A stretch of 64,000 nucleotides of DNA from Bacilli bacterium (GCA_900769635.1 CAAGHJ010000002.1:5417-69416); one strand, 5' to 3'. Shown: positions 33,190 to 42,597, numbered from the stretch's first letter. The notes: generated from the sequence alone by a model not told the origin. Made by a program: numbers and translations.

Positions 33190-33306
33190 CTATAGATATG
33201 CAATTACTGATACAAACACCGATGCAACCATAATTATCAGCATCAAAATAGCTATCACTTTGGTCATTATCTTCGTTCCACTTTGTTTCTTTTTATTTTT
33301 GCTCAT
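33190..33306 (-). CDS. DUF4044/Prli42-like small membrane peptide
   Basis: This 38-residue peptide begins MSKNKKKQSGTK, followed by one membrane helix (about residues 17-37) with an LMLIIMVASV core. This is the layout of the tiny DUF4044 or Prli42 proteins of Bacillota; Prli42 anchors the stressosome in Listeria. A good ribosome site (AGGTAGGTG) precedes it, and TTGAAA-N17-TACAAT lies upstream (33355 to 33327 on the - strand). The family call rests on pattern only. Confidence 0.6.
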   Translation of the reverse strand: MSKNKKKQSGTKIMTKVIAILMLIIMVASVFVSVIAYL

Positions 33307-33326
33307 TTTACACCTACCTCACAATA

Positions 33327-33355
33327 ATTGTATCAAAAAATCCACATAATTTCAA
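33327..33355 (-). promoter_or_regulatory. promoter of the small membrane peptide gene
   Basis: On the - strand TTGAAA (33355-33350) and TACAAT (33332-33327) are 17 bases apart. Confidence 0.65.
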
Positions 33356-33389
33356 TACACTATACATATATTTTACTAGGTGATGAAAT

Positions 33390-33989
33390 ATGAAAAGCAG
33401 AATTACAAGTATACTATTTCCTAGCAAAAGCATTAGTACATTCATTATCAGTTTTTTCATTATTGGTATAATAAGTGGCTCCATTTTTTTAATATGTCTA
33501 AGTACGGGCGATAAAACTATCGTAAATACTGAACTTAGGGGTATTATTTCCGGAAATCTAACAGGAAATATAAAAAACACTTTAACTATAAACCTATTAT
33601 ATATTATATCCATTTTCATTCTCGGTATTAGCACCATTGGTCTTGTATTTAACGGATTTATCGTATATTTAAAAGGTTTTGTTACCGGTTTTTGTGTAAG
33701 TAGTATGATATATATATATAAAATAAAAGGACTCCTCTTAGGACTTATATACCTAATACCACACAATATAATTAACATATTAATTATTTTATCCCTAAGC
33801 ATTTATAGCATTATCTTTTCCTTAGGAATCATTAAACAAATTACAGGCAAAAGAATAAATACCATAAATCTTCTCAAAAGATACACCTTTATTTTCTTAG
33901 TATCACTCGGAATAATCATTTTAACAAGCATTATTGAAGTTTACTTTACCACATTTCTATTAAATTCCGTTTCCGGATTATACAAGTAA
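33390..33989 (+). CDS. spoIIM: stage II sporulation protein M
   Basis: This 199-residue protein has about five membrane helices. The FNGFIVYLKGFVTGFCVSS segment near residues 90-110 and LLGLIYLIPHNIINI near 120-135 are the SpoIIM family features. It anchors the engulfment peptidoglycan machine with SpoIID and SpoIIP; spoIIP lies 3.7 kb upstream. AGGTGATG precedes the start. Confidence 0.9.
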   Translation: MKSRITSILFPSKSISTFIISFFIIGIISGSIFLICLSTGDKTIVNTELRGIISGNLTGNIKNTLTINLLYIISIFILGISTIGLVFNGFIVYLKGFVTGFCVSSMIYIYKIKGLLLGLIYLIPHNIINILIILSLSIYSIIFSLGIIKQITGKRINTINLLKRYTFIFLVSLGIIILTSIIEVYFTTFLLNSVSGLYK

Positions 33990-34071
33990 TATCTTTTCAT
34001 AAAGCAATAAAAATAATAACTTTTATTTTTTTTTCATCAAAAATGTGATATACTTATTGTGGTGATTATAA

Positions 34072-35157
34072 ATGAAAACAGTAGTAATTGGAATGAGTGG
34101 CGGAGTAGATTCCTCAGTTGCTGCTCTTCTATTAAAAAAACAAGGATATAATGTCATAGGTCTATTTATGAGAAACTGGGATAGCACTATTAACAACGAT
34201 TATTTAGGTAATCCCAATCTTTCAAATGATATATGTCCTCAAGAAGAAGACTATAACGACGCTAAAAAAGTATGTGAAACTTTAAATATTCCTCTCCACA
34301 GAGTTGACTATGTAAAAGAATACTGGGATAACGTTTTTACTTACTTTTTAGATGAACTCAAAAAAGGCCGAACTCCCAATCCCGATGTAATGTGTAATAA
34401 ATATATCAAATTTGATTTATTCATAAATAAAGCCCTTGAACTCGGTGCCGATTATATTGCAACAGGACATTACGCCAAAATAATAGACGGTAATTTATAT
34501 AAAGCAAAGGATTTAAATAAAGATCAGAGCTATTTCCTAGCTTATGTTGGAAAGGACAAGTTTAAAAACGTTATCTTTCCCCTCGCTGATTTAGAAAAGC
34601 CCGAAGTAAGAAAAATAGCGGAAGAAAATGGCCTCATAACTGCCAAAAAAAAGGACTCTACAGGTATATGCTTTATCGGAGAAAGAAACTTCAAAAATTT
34701 TCTTAAAAACTACTTACCAAATATCCCTGGTGATATCATCGATGCTGACACCGGTGAAACAATTGGAAAACATATTGGCCTTATGTATTACACAATAGGG
34801 CAGAGAAGGGGACTTAATTTAGGTGGTAATTTAAACAAGCACTACGTGGTCTCAAAAGATTTAGATAAAAATATATTATATGTATCTAGTGGTGAGGATA
34901 GCGATAAACTTAAGTCAACAAGTTGTATTATTGAAGAATTCAACTTTCTAACCGAAAACAAAGAAATAGGGGAGTGCTATGCCAAATTCAGATATCGTCA
35001 AAAAGACATATTTACAAAAGCAGAATTACTTGACAGTAATACATTAAAATTAGTTTACAATCCCTGTAAAGCCGTTACCCCAGGACAATTTTGCGTCCTT
35101 TATAATGAAAATGGCCAGTGTTTAGGGGGCGGAATAATAAAAGAAGTAATTAAATAG
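34072..35157 (+). CDS. mnmA: tRNA-specific 2-thiouridylase
   Basis: This 361-residue protein has the N-terminal GMSGGVDSSVAALLL P-loop (residues 7-21), the CN/DVMC site (Cys near residue 108), ATGHYAK, and the second catalytic Cys in STGICFIGERNF near residue 205. It inserts sulfur at position 2 of the wobble uridine of Glu, Gln and Lys tRNAs. GTGGTGA lies before the start. It is monocistronic with a terminator after it. Confidence 0.96.
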   Translation: MKTVVIGMSGGVDSSVAALLLKKQGYNVIGLFMRNWDSTINNDYLGNPNLSNDICPQEEDYNDAKKVCETLNIPLHRVDYVKEYWDNVFTYFLDELKKGRTPNPDVMCNKYIKFDLFINKALELGADYIATGHYAKIIDGNLYKAKDLNKDQSYFLAYVGKDKFKNVIFPLADLEKPEVRKIAEENGLITAKKKDSTGICFIGERNFKNFLKNYLPNIPGDIIDADTGETIGKHIGLMYYTIGQRRGLNLGGNLNKHYVVSKDLDKNILYVSSGEDSDKLKSTSCIIEEFNFLTENKEIGECYAKFRYRQKDIFTKAELLDSNTLKLVYNPCKAVTPGQFCVLYNENGQCLGGGIIKEVIK

Positions 35158-35191
35158 AGAAAGTTCTAAAACAGAAATTTCTCTTATTTTT
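35157..35191 (+). terminator. mnmA terminator
   Basis: AGAGAAA pairs with TTTCTCT (about 35157-35183), followed by a T-rich stretch. Confidence 0.7.
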
Positions 35192-35207
35192 AATATACTT
35201 TTTCTTG

Positions 35208-35245
35208 CTTTACACTTAATGTTGTGTTATACTTATAATGTAAAG
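35208..35245 (+). promoter_or_regulatory. promoter with flanking inverted repeat (possible autoregulation site)
   Basis: CTTTACA (35208-35214) and TGTAAAG (35239-35245) are inverted and flank a TATAAT box (35234-35239), with TTTACA as the -35 box at a long 19-base spacing. The arrangement suits an operator for the HTH protein encoded downstream. Confidence 0.5.
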
Positions 35246-35282
35246 TAAGTTAACACATTAGTGGTTTAGGAGGAATTTGATA

Positions 35283-36068
35283 ATGAATACAGTTGATAAA
35301 ATTAATTTAATTCTAAAAGAAGCGGGCATATCAAAGGTTAATCTAGCAAAATACCTAGGAGTTTCTAGGCAAATGATTTACAATTACTTTGACAGTAATG
35401 ACCTTTCAAAATTATCTAATGATAAATGTCAACTCTTATTTAAATTATTAGGCGTTAAAAACGAAAAAGAATTAAGTGAAGTAGAAATAAACGATATATA
35501 TTTACAAGAAGTTGGAAGCAAAATATTCACTAACTCCCGCAAAAGTAACAATGTCCCTAAAAAAAATGAAGTTATTGAACTATCTGGTTTAAGACGAGAA
35601 GAACAAGAACTAATAAGTGATATTATCTTTCTTTTAAAAGAAATGCTTAATGAAGATAAAACACAAAATAGTATGAATATCTTAACATATTTGTATCACT
35701 TCTTAATGGCACTTGGCAATACTAAAGAAATAAAATATATATTAGCATATATTTCTAAAGCAACCGGATATACAGATCCTACAGTTTGTGTATTTGAAGA
35801 AGATAGACAATATACCTTTGAAAGCATTTTATATTCAGCATTCACTTTATATAATAACGGTGGGGCCTCTAAAAGTAAATTAATAGAATCTCACAAGAGA
35901 TGGGAAGCCGAACTATCCCGTAAAAATGAAGAAAAAATGAGTCGTACTCAGGAGTTAAATACAGCCAAAGCAATAGCCTTAAAAGAACTCGGCTATACAG
36001 AAATAAATGAGCAAAATGCTAGTGAAGTATTTGATAAAATTGCCGAAATACAATCTAGATATGTTTAA
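35283..36068 (+). CDS. HTH XRE-family regulator with helical C-terminal domain
   Basis: This 261-residue protein starts at ATG 35283, 8 nt after AGGAGG; an upstream TTG is too close to that site. The N-terminal XRE domain (about 8-65) has LAKYLGVSRQMIYNY. The rest is helical, with a charged segment near 200-235 that may form a coiled coil. The promoter carries an inverted repeat that could be its own operator. Its target and signal are unknown; no neighbouring gene is on the same transcript. Confidence 0.75.
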   Translation: MNTVDKINLILKEAGISKVNLAKYLGVSRQMIYNYFDSNDLSKLSNDKCQLLFKLLGVKNEKELSEVEINDIYLQEVGSKIFTNSRKSNNVPKKNEVIELSGLRREEQELISDIIFLLKEMLNEDKTQNSMNILTYLYHFLMALGNTKEIKYILAYISKATGYTDPTVCVFEEDRQYTFESILYSAFTLYNNGGASKSKLIESHKRWEAELSRKNEEKMSRTQELNTAKAIALKELGYTEINEQNASEVFDKIAEIQSRYV

Positions 36069-36071
36069 AGG

Positions 36072-36099
36072 AAGGTCCTAAAAAGTAGAGACCTTTTTC
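36072..36099 (+). terminator. terminator after the XRE gene
   Basis: AAGGTC (36072-36077) pairs with GACCTT (36090-36095), followed by T residues. Confidence 0.75.
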
Positions 36100-36212
36100 T
36101 ATTATAAATTATTCCCCCTCTTCAATTCATTCTACGCTAGTTCCGATAATTGATATTATGTTAATTTCCTAATTTTAAAATTCAGTAAATACTATTCTTG
36201 GAGGATAAATTT

Positions 36213-36368
36213 ATGGATAATATAAAATGCAATGTTTCTAACTGCAAACACAATGATAATGATAAATGCGTTTGCAAATTAGATTCCATTAAAGTTTCTT
36301 GTTCTTGTGATGGATGTGATTGCACTAACAAAGAAGAAACAATTTGTGAAAGTTATAAAGAAAAATAA
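36213..36368 (+). CDS. DUF1540-type cysteine-rich small protein
   Basis: This 51-residue protein has nine or ten Cys. The CNVSNCKHNDNDKCVCK part matches the start of DUF1540 domains, followed by IKVSCSCDGCDC and a closing TICESY. The spacing suggests metal binding. DUF1540 proteins are common in spore-forming Bacillota but have no established role. TTGGAGG precedes the start, and an AATAATAG/CTATTATT stem with T residues follows the stop. Confidence 0.8.
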   Translation: MDNIKCNVSNCKHNDNDKCVCKLDSIKVSCSCDGCDCTNKEETICESYKEK

Positions 36369-36442
36369 TAGAGAACTCCCCTATTATTTTTCTTTTTATT
36401 TAATATATCTTCTTATTCCACAATATTTCATATAAATATTTA

Positions 36443-36454
36443 CCCCCGATAGGG
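36443..36454 (-). repeat. dispersed CCCTATCGGGGG motif
   Basis: Copy of the dispersed GC-rich motif, reverse orientation, between the DUF1540 gene and the phosphomutase gene. Confidence 0.55.
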
Positions 36455-36463
36455 TCTCTCATT

Positions 36464-36508
36464 TGCATCGAGAATCAAAAAGCAATATAGTTTATCCATC
36501 TCGATGCA
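36464..36508. repeat. 10-bp inverted repeat
   Basis: TGCATCGAGA (36464-36473) and TCTCGATGCA (36499-36508) are perfect inverted copies with a 25-nt loop and no T run. It lies at the 3' side of the leftward phosphomutase gene. It could be an RNA hairpin or a protein site. Confidence 0.5.
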
Positions 36509-36538
36509 TTCTACGTAAGCAATAAAATCATATATAAT

Positions 36539-37909
36539 TTAAACATTCTTAGAAATCTCACTAAGTAACACATTAAATTCCTTTTCAAGTTTCTTTAAAC
36601 CATCCTCAGTAGTAGCTTCATAACGATACGTAATATTAGGACTAGTATTAGAAGCCCTAAATAGAGCAGAGGAGTTATCATTAATAATCTTAACCCCATC
36701 AATCGTATTAATATTATATCCCTTACTAATACAATAATTTTTAATAGTCTCCACTACACTCTGTTTCTTATCTTCCGAAGTAGGGTAGTTCATCATTGGC
36801 GTAGTATGATAATACTTAATTCCCTTCAAAAGTTCACTAACACTCTTACCAGAATTAGCCACAATTTCAATAATTCTAAGAGATGTATAAATAGCATCCT
36901 CAAAACCATCAAATCTATCAGTAAAAATAGTATGCCCTGATTCCTCTCCCGCAAAAGGCACATTAAGTTCGTGAGTCTTAGCTTGTAAAAAACAATTACC
37001 AGTTTTATTAAGAACCTTTTCAACACCAAGTTTATCAAGTTCATCAGCTAGAATCTTTGAACACTTCACATCATACAAAGTCTTCTTATTATCCACCCTA
37101 TTTACCAAATCTCTCCAAATCAAAATCATTATTTCTTCACAAGTAACAAATCTACCATTTTCATCAATCAAACCTACCCTATCTCCATCACCATCATAAG
37201 CAACACCCAAATCCGCCTTCTCTTTCACTACCACTTTACTAAGTTTATCCAAATTAGCCTTAACATTAGGATCCGGATGATGATTAGGAAAATTAGCATC
37301 AGAAATATTAAATATCCCCTTCTCTTTCACATTAAGCCTTTCAAAAATACTAGGTGCAATAATACTCGTCGTCCCATTACCACAATCATAAATTACCCTT
37401 AAATTAGGATTATCAATACGAATATCCCTCAAAATATACTTCACATACTCATCTCGAATATCCACATTATTAACAGTACCCATATCCCCCCTAAAAATAA
37501 AATCACCCGCTACAATAATATCATATAACTCCCTAATCTCGTCCCCATAAGCATTATTCGTTCCATTAAAACAAATCTTAAAACCATTATATTCCTTAGG
37601 ATTATGCGATGCCGTCACCACAATACTCGCCTTTTTTTGCAAATGAATCCTCGCAAAATACACCATCGGCGTCGTCGCTTCCCCAATATTCACCACATCA
37701 ATACCAAATTGAACTAGCCCCCTAGTCAAATTCTCCGTAAGTGCTGGCGAAGACAACCTATTATCATGTCCCACCACAATCTCTTTAATTTTATATTTAT
37801 TTAACTTGTAGCCTACGGCAAGTCCAATCTTATACGCATCCTCATCAAACAAATCCGTCCCATATATACCCCTAATATCATACTCTCTAAATATCGTCTT
37901 ACTTATCAT
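36539..37909 (-). CDS. phosphomannomutase/phosphoglucomutase
   Basis: The protein has about 456 residues from the second ATG (37909), which is better spaced from AGAAGG than the first (37912). The active-site serine lies in VTASHNPKEYNG near residue 98, the metal loop is DGDGDR near 240, and the sugar loop GEESGHTIF lies near 315. It interconverts hexose 1- and 6-phosphates. Mannose-6-phosphate metabolism could feed the KDN-like pathway encoded in the mobile element, but this is inference. It has no close operon partner. Confidence 0.93.
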   Translation of the reverse strand: MISKTIFREYDIRGIYGTDLFDEDAYKIGLAVGYKLNKYKIKEIVVGHDNRLSSPALTENLTRGLVQFGIDVVNIGEATTPMVYFARIHLQKKASIVVTASHNPKEYNGFKICFNGTNNAYGDEIRELYDIIVAGDFIFRGDMGTVNNVDIRDEYVKYILRDIRIDNPNLRVIYDCGNGTTSIIAPSIFERLNVKEKGIFNISDANFPNHHPDPNVKANLDKLSKVVVKEKADLGVAYDGDGDRVGLIDENGRFVTCEEIMILIWRDLVNRVDNKKTLYDVKCSKILADELDKLGVEKVLNKTGNCFLQAKTHELNVPFAGEESGHTIFTDRFDGFEDAIYTSLRIIEIVANSGKSVSELLKGIKYYHTTPMMNYPTSEDKKQSVVETIKNYCISKGYNINTIDGVKIINDNSSALFRASNTSPNITYRYEATTEDGLKKLEKEFNVLLSEISKNV

Positions 37910-38032
37910 CATATACCTTCTTTCTATTTTTAACATACACCATAATTGTACCAAATTTATACCAAAAAGTCATCATTTTTATTAAAATTATCAGATTTTT
38001 ATAGCTAAAACTACAATAAATAAAGATACATT

Positions 38033-38773
38033 CTATAATTTATTTATGTAAATATATTTCGTTAATTGTTTTTTACCAAAAAAATTTTCTTCATTTACTA
38101 TTTTATCAATTTTAATTACCCCTTTTTTAATTAAATAATCTATCCTATCTTTAAAATAAAAATCAGAAGAAAAATTATATATTCTATTCATCATACATTT
38201 ACCAATAAATTCCCAATACTTTATTATTTTTTCTTTACTTAATAATTCTAATATTTTATTATCTAAATAATCAAAATTATAAGATTTAATTGTATTATTT
38301 TCAACTATTCTTAAATCACTATTTTGATTTTTTAATTTATACCACAAATTAATATATTTATTTTTTTCCACTTCTGTTAATAATTTTGTTCTAGGCAACA
38401 GATTTTCTATTTCATCTTCACTATAACAACCCAGTGCAAAACGACCTTCTTCTTTAACGTCACATAAATATATATTTAAATTATATTTACTTAAATAATT
38501 TATCAAATAACACACAGTACACATATTTTCGTTGTCATTATTAGAATACCAAATCCTTATTTCTTTATAATTTATTATTTTTGATTCTAAAAGTTCTAAT
38601 TTTTCCTTAACTTTTACTTCTACTTGAGCTATTTTTTTTTCTGATAAAGTTTCTAAACCATTTAAATTACCATAACTAAGAAGTAAACAAAATGAAATAA
38701 TATTATTTTTATTAAATAAATTTGTTCTTTCAAGTAAAAGTTTCTCTGAATCACTTATAGTTAATTCCAACAT
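38033..38773 (-). CDS. DUF1835/DUF3658-like protein
   Basis: This 246-residue protein has an IRIWYSNNDNENMC motif near residues 73-86 and a C-terminal winged-helix-like part, the usual combination of DUF1835 with DUF3658. Function is unknown for the family. It is low in GC even for this window and is preceded by AGGTGATAC on its strand. There is no obvious link to its neighbours. Confidence 0.65.
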   Translation of the reverse strand: MLELTISDSEKLLLERTNLFNKNNIISFCLLLSYGNLNGLETLSEKKIAQVEVKVKEKLELLESKIINYKEIRIWYSNNDNENMCTVCYLINYLSKYNLNIYLCDVKEEGRFALGCYSEDEIENLLPRTKLLTEVEKNKYINLWYKLKNQNSDLRIVENNTIKSYNFDYLDNKILELLSKEKIIKYWEFIGKCMMNRIYNFSSDFYFKDRIDYLIKKGVIKIDKIVNEENFFGKKQLTKYIYINKL

Positions 38774-38815
38774 AGTATCACCTCATTAAATTCTATAAAA
38801 ACTTTTTTTGTGTTT

Positions 38816-39058
38816 TTAACCTGTAAAATTATCCATATTTTGCCGTTCAAATCTATATTTTTGTTTCACATTAGGATACTTATCCCTATCAACCAAAGAA
38901 GTAAACATCGAGATCGGTCTTACCCACAGTTCCTTTTCACCATATAACGCCCTATAAAGAACTAACTCCTCCTTAGTTTCACTATGCTTTACAATATCCA
39001 AAACCAAATAAAATTTCCCCTTAAAATGCCTATATATACCATATTTTTCAATAACCAT
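38816..39058 (-). CDS. DUF1653 domain protein
   Basis: This 80-residue protein has the DUF1653 layout: YGIYRHFKGKFYLVLD at the N-terminus, LVLYRALYGEKELWVRP in the centre and RFER near the end. The family is small, single-domain and of unknown function. AAAGGAG precedes it. It lies 43 nt after xerD on the same strand. Confidence 0.88.
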   Translation of the reverse strand: MVIEKYGIYRHFKGKFYLVLDIVKHSETKEELVLYRALYGEKELWVRPISMFTSLVDRDKYPNVKQKYRFERQNMDNFTG

Positions 39059-39082
39059 AAAAATCTCCTTTCAAAATAATTA

Positions 39083-39094
39083 CCCCCGTAGGGC
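39083..39094 (-). repeat. dispersed GCCCTACGGGGG motif
   Basis: Copy of the dispersed motif, reverse orientation, directly after the 3' end of xerD and before the DUF1653 gene. Confidence 0.55.
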
Positions 39095-39101
39095 ACTATT
39101 A

Positions 39102-39992
39102 TTAACTCCGTGGATGATACATATCATAATTTTCCCTAACCGTATCCACCCCCAAATTCGTATAAATCTGTGTAGTTGACAAATTTTCGTGACCAAGCAT
39201 CACCTGAATACTTCGCAAATCAGCACCCCCTTCCAGTAAATGCGTAGCAAAAGAATGCCTTAATGAGTGCGGTGTAACATCCTTAGAAATACCCTTCTGC
39301 TCACAAATCTTCTTTAAAATCATTAAAAAACCCTGCCTTGTCAAAGCCGAACCATGATTATTAAGAAAAATATTATCAGTTATTCTCTTCTTAACAAAGA
39401 AACACCTATACTCTTCCAAATAAATCCTAAGATACCGAGTAGCCATACAAGATAAAGGCACCATTCTCTCCTTACTCCCCTTACCAAAAAATCTCACTAC
39501 CCCACTATCCAAATCAATATTCTTTTCCTTAAGAGCCGTAACCTCACTAACCCTAAGACCAGACCCATACATAACCTCAAGCATAGCCTTGTTACGATAA
39601 TCAAATGGTGTCTTTAAAGAAATATCAAGTATCTTATCAACTTCCTCCTTCGAAAGAACCTGAGGAAGATGCCTATAAGTCTTAATAGAGTGAATATCAG
39701 AAATACAAATACAGTACCCATATACCTTCTCCAAAAACTCCAAAAAAGCCCTAATCGAACTAATATTCCTATTAAAAGAATAGCTATTAAGATTAACCAA
39801 AGCCACAAAATATTCTTCTATTATCCCTTCATTAATTTCCCTTACCAAAACCCCCTCTTCCTGTAAATACCTAAGAAACTTCCTCACGTCATCTCCATAA
39901 GACCTAACAGTCCCAAGTGAAAGCCCCCTCTCCGTTTGCAAATACACCATAAAATCATCATATATACCAGTATTAACCCTATCCAAAACCAT
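39102..39992 (-). CDS. xerD: tyrosine recombinase XerD-like
   Basis: This 296-residue protein has normal Xer length. The N-terminal SAM-like domain is about residues 8-90. Catalytic residues are visible: Arg in GSGLRVSEV near 150, Lys in the FGKGSKER hairpin, HSLRHSFATHLL near 243-254, GHENLS near 268 and Tyr in IYTNLG near 278. XerC/D proteins resolve chromosome dimers at dif. Only one Xer gene is in view and no dif site was found, so XerD versus XerC cannot be settled. Confidence 0.88.
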   Translation of the reverse strand: MVLDRVNTGIYDDFMVYLQTERGLSLGTVRSYGDDVRKFLRYLQEEGVLVREINEGIIEEYFVALVNLNSYSFNRNISSIRAFLEFLEKVYGYCICISDIHSIKTYRHLPQVLSKEEVDKILDISLKTPFDYRNKAMLEVMYGSGLRVSEVTALKEKNIDLDSGVVRFFGKGSKERMVPLSCMATRYLRIYLEEYRCFFVKKRITDNIFLNNHGSALTRQGFLMILKKICEQKGISKDVTPHSLRHSFATHLLEGGADLRSIQVMLGHENLSTTQIYTNLGVDTVRENYDMYHPRS

Positions 39993-40099
39993 TACTAGTC
40001 ACCCTACTTTCTATAACACATTATAACAAAAAAAATAAACTTTTACCAGTAATATTGACATTTTTAAAGAAGTATTTTATTATAAAAAAGGTGATAAAA

Positions 40100-41311
40100 A
40101 TGAATGAACCATTAGCAGTAAAACTAAGACCCCAAAAATTAAAAGACGTAGTCGGTCAAAAGCACTTAGTAGGAGAAGGCAAAATACTAAATAATCTAGT
40201 CAAAAACAATAAACTATTTTCAATGATATTATATGGCAACCCAGGAATAGGAAAAACAACCATAGCCCTCTGTTTAGTAAATGAACTAGGCTGTAAATAT
40301 CGATGCCTAAACGCCGTTATAAATAACAAAAAAGACTTCGATATCGTCGTCGAAGAAGCCAAACTATATAACGGAATAGTTCTAATTATGGACGAAATCC
40401 ATAGACTAAATAAAGACAAACAAGATCTCCTCCTTCCCCTTTTAGAAAATGGCCTTATCACTCTAATTGGCCTAACATCTTCCAATCCATATCACACAAT
40501 TAATCCCGCCATTAGAAGTAGATGCCAGTTATTCAAATTAGAAGAATTAACTACAGATGATATAATTTTAGCATTAAAAAATGCTACGCAAAGCAAAGAA
40601 TTAGAAGGAATAAAAATAGATGAAGAAAGCCTTAAATATATAGCGTCCCTAAGTTCTAGTGATCTAAGATTTGCCTATAATCTATTAGAAGTATGCTACT
40701 ACTCAGTAAGTGATAAAAAAATAACCCTAGATATAGTAAAAAGTATAAATAACACCCCCAATATATTTCACGACAAAGATGGCGACAATTACTATGACCT
40801 CCTCAGTGCCTTTCAAAAATCAATTAGAGGAAGTGACGTTCAAGCCTCTCTCTATTATTTAGCAAGACTTCTTGAAGGAGGAGAATTAGAAGCAATATGT
40901 AGAAGATTGCAAGTAATAGTATATGAAGATATCGGTCTTGCTAATAGCAGTATGGGACCAAAAGTAGTATCAGCCTGTATTGCTGCAAGAGAAGTAGGAA
41001 TGCCAGAAGCCACTATCATACTAGGAACAATTATTATAGAAATGGCTCTCTCTCCAAAAAGCAATTCCGGAGAATCCGCTATATATAACGCTATTAATAC
41101 TGTAAAAAATAACGGTTCATATCCTGTACCATCACACATAAAGAAAAATAACCCAGCTTATAAATACCCTCATAATTATAAAAATAGCATTGTAAAACAA
41201 GAATATTTACCCAAAGAACTAAAAGGAAGTAAGTTCTATATACCAAGAGAAAACACCTTTGAAAATAAACTAAAAATAATTATGGAAAATTTAGAAAAAA
41301 TAAATAAATAA
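40100..41311 (+). CDS. rarA: replication-associated recombination protein RarA (MgsA)
   Basis: This 403-residue AAA+ ATPase starts at ATG 40100 with AAGGTG upstream. Features are PLAVKLRPQKLKDVVGQKHLVG at the N-terminus, Walker A YGNPGIGKTT near 48-57, IMDEIHR near 97, and the C-terminal tetramerisation part with SGESAIYNAI and YPVPSHIKK. RarA acts at stalled replication forks. It is divergent from xerD and ends at a shared terminator with tcdA. Confidence 0.93.
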   Translation: MNEPLAVKLRPQKLKDVVGQKHLVGEGKILNNLVKNNKLFSMILYGNPGIGKTTIALCLVNELGCKYRCLNAVINNKKDFDIVVEEAKLYNGIVLIMDEIHRLNKDKQDLLLPLLENGLITLIGLTSSNPYHTINPAIRSRCQLFKLEELTTDDIILALKNATQSKELEGIKIDEESLKYIASLSSSDLRFAYNLLEVCYYSVSDKKITLDIVKSINNTPNIFHDKDGDNYYDLLSAFQKSIRGSDVQASLYYLARLLEGGELEAICRRLQVIVYEDIGLANSSMGPKVVSACIAAREVGMPEATIILGTIIIEMALSPKSNSGESAIYNAINTVKNNGSYPVPSHIKKNNPAYKYPHNYKNSIVKQEYLPKELKGSKFYIPRENTFENKLKIIMENLEKINK

Positions 41312-41338
41312 AAATACTAGTCATTTTCTAGTATTTTT
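41311..41338. terminator. bidirectional terminator between rarA and tcdA
   Basis: AAAATACTAG (41311-41320) pairs with CTAGTATTTT (41328-41337). Confidence 0.85.
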
Positions 41339-41991
41339 CTAATTACATAGCTCGCACATAAATTACCAGCAATAGTAGGCATATAAGCAATGGAACTAAT
41401 AGAACCCGTAACCTTTTTTGCCTCCTCCTTACTATATAACACCATTACCCTTTCCGTAATTCGCATATCTTTAACATATTTTCTAAGAATTTTAGCAATA
41501 GGATCATAACTCGTTTTCCGAATATCCACTATTTCATATTTCAAAGGGTCGAGTTTATTCCCCGTTCCCATACACGAAATAAATGGTATTTTTTCCTCTG
41601 TGCATCTTTTTATTAATGCTTTTTTTGTTTTAATGCTATCACAAGCATCAATTAAATAATCAATATCATACTTAAATAAATCATTTAAGTTATCTTCACC
41701 TAGAAATGTATCTAATATAATTATCTTAGTTTCACTAATTAGCTCAATTCTCTTTCTCATCTCTTCAGTTTTTTTACAACCAATATTAGTTTTATTTGTT
41801 ATTATTTGTCTATTTAAATTAGATATATCAATAGTATCAAAATCAACTATAATTAATTTACCAATACCACTTCTAGCAAGACATTCACATACTGCTCCCC
41901 CTACTCCACCTAAACCAATTACAGCAACAGTTTTATTCTTTAACTTATTATAATTAGTTTCTCCAATTAGTTTTATTAATCTATCATACAT
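41317..41991 (-). CDS. tcdA: tRNA threonylcarbamoyladenosine dehydratase (TcdA/ThiF family)
   Basis: This 224-residue protein has the E1-like nucleotide-binding site IGLGGVGGAVCECLARSGI near residues 26-44 and the DFDTIDISNLNRQI segment. A DYLIDACDSIKTK motif follows near 110-122. TcdA cyclises t6A at position 37 of tRNAs. The visible length is a little shorter than many TcdA proteins (about 250). It is on its own and convergent with rarA. Confidence 0.9.
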   Translation of the reverse strand: MYDRLIKLIGETNYNKLKNKTVAVIGLGGVGGAVCECLARSGIGKLIIVDFDTIDISNLNRQIITNKTNIGCKKTEEMRKRIELISETKIIILDTFLGEDNLNDLFKYDIDYLIDACDSIKTKKALIKRCTEEKIPFISCMGTGNKLDPLKYEIVDIRKTSYDPIAKILRKYVKDMRITERVMVLYSKEEAKKVTGSISSIAYMPTIAGNLCASYVIRKILEND

Positions 41992-42064
41992 AGTTATTAC
42001 CTCATTTCCTAATATATTGTACCATAGATTTAATAATATTGGTTCTATTTTTTATTATATAAAG

Positions 42065-42376
42065 TTAATTACTTTCATTAAGACCTATATCCTCAGTTTC
42101 AACTTCATCTTCTGATATAATACTATACTTCTTTCTTACATAGTAATTATAATTACTAAATAAGACTTTATCACGAGTAAATACAGTATTTACTATTCTA
42201 ATCCAGTCACACTCAGTTATATCTGAACCACAATCAAAATCAATAATAGTTTTAGTATCATCAGTATACTCTATAATTAGTATTCCTTTTTTACTTTTAA
42301 AACCAGCTTTTTTGTGGTCATTTAGAAAAACTACATTTCTCCTTTGCACTATTCTTTTAATTTCCTTCTTCTCCAT
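42065..42376 (-). CDS. hypothetical protein
   Basis: This 103-residue protein has an N-terminal basic helix (KKEIKRIVQRRNVVF), a beta-rich middle (GILIIEYTDDTKTIIDFD) and an acidic tail. No known domain, signal or membrane segment was recognised. AATGGAGG precedes the start. It lies between tcdA and the candidate structured RNA. Confidence 0.5.
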   Translation of the reverse strand: MEKKEIKRIVQRRNVVFLNDHKKAGFKSKKGILIIEYTDDTKTIIDFDCGSDITECDWIRIVNTVFTRDKVLFSNYNYYVRKKYSIISEDEVETEDIGLNESN

Positions 42377-42597
42377 TTTTAATCCTCCATTTCTATATAT
42401 TTTTTGTATAATAAATCAAAAGCAATTAAATTATAACATTATGTATATATAAACAGGGACTTTTAAAGAAAAAAAGTTATTAATTTTAACATCAACTTTA
42501 TGCTATCTATAAGAAACTATAATAAAAATACTTTATTTTTGAGTACTAATTATCCATTAATTTATATTAACAAATCAGTATAACTCATAAGTTAACT

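Noticed and set aside
33116..33349. A + strand gene over 33116-33349
   Set aside because: It has no ribosome site and lies opposite a better-supported small membrane peptide with promoter and ribosome site on the - strand.
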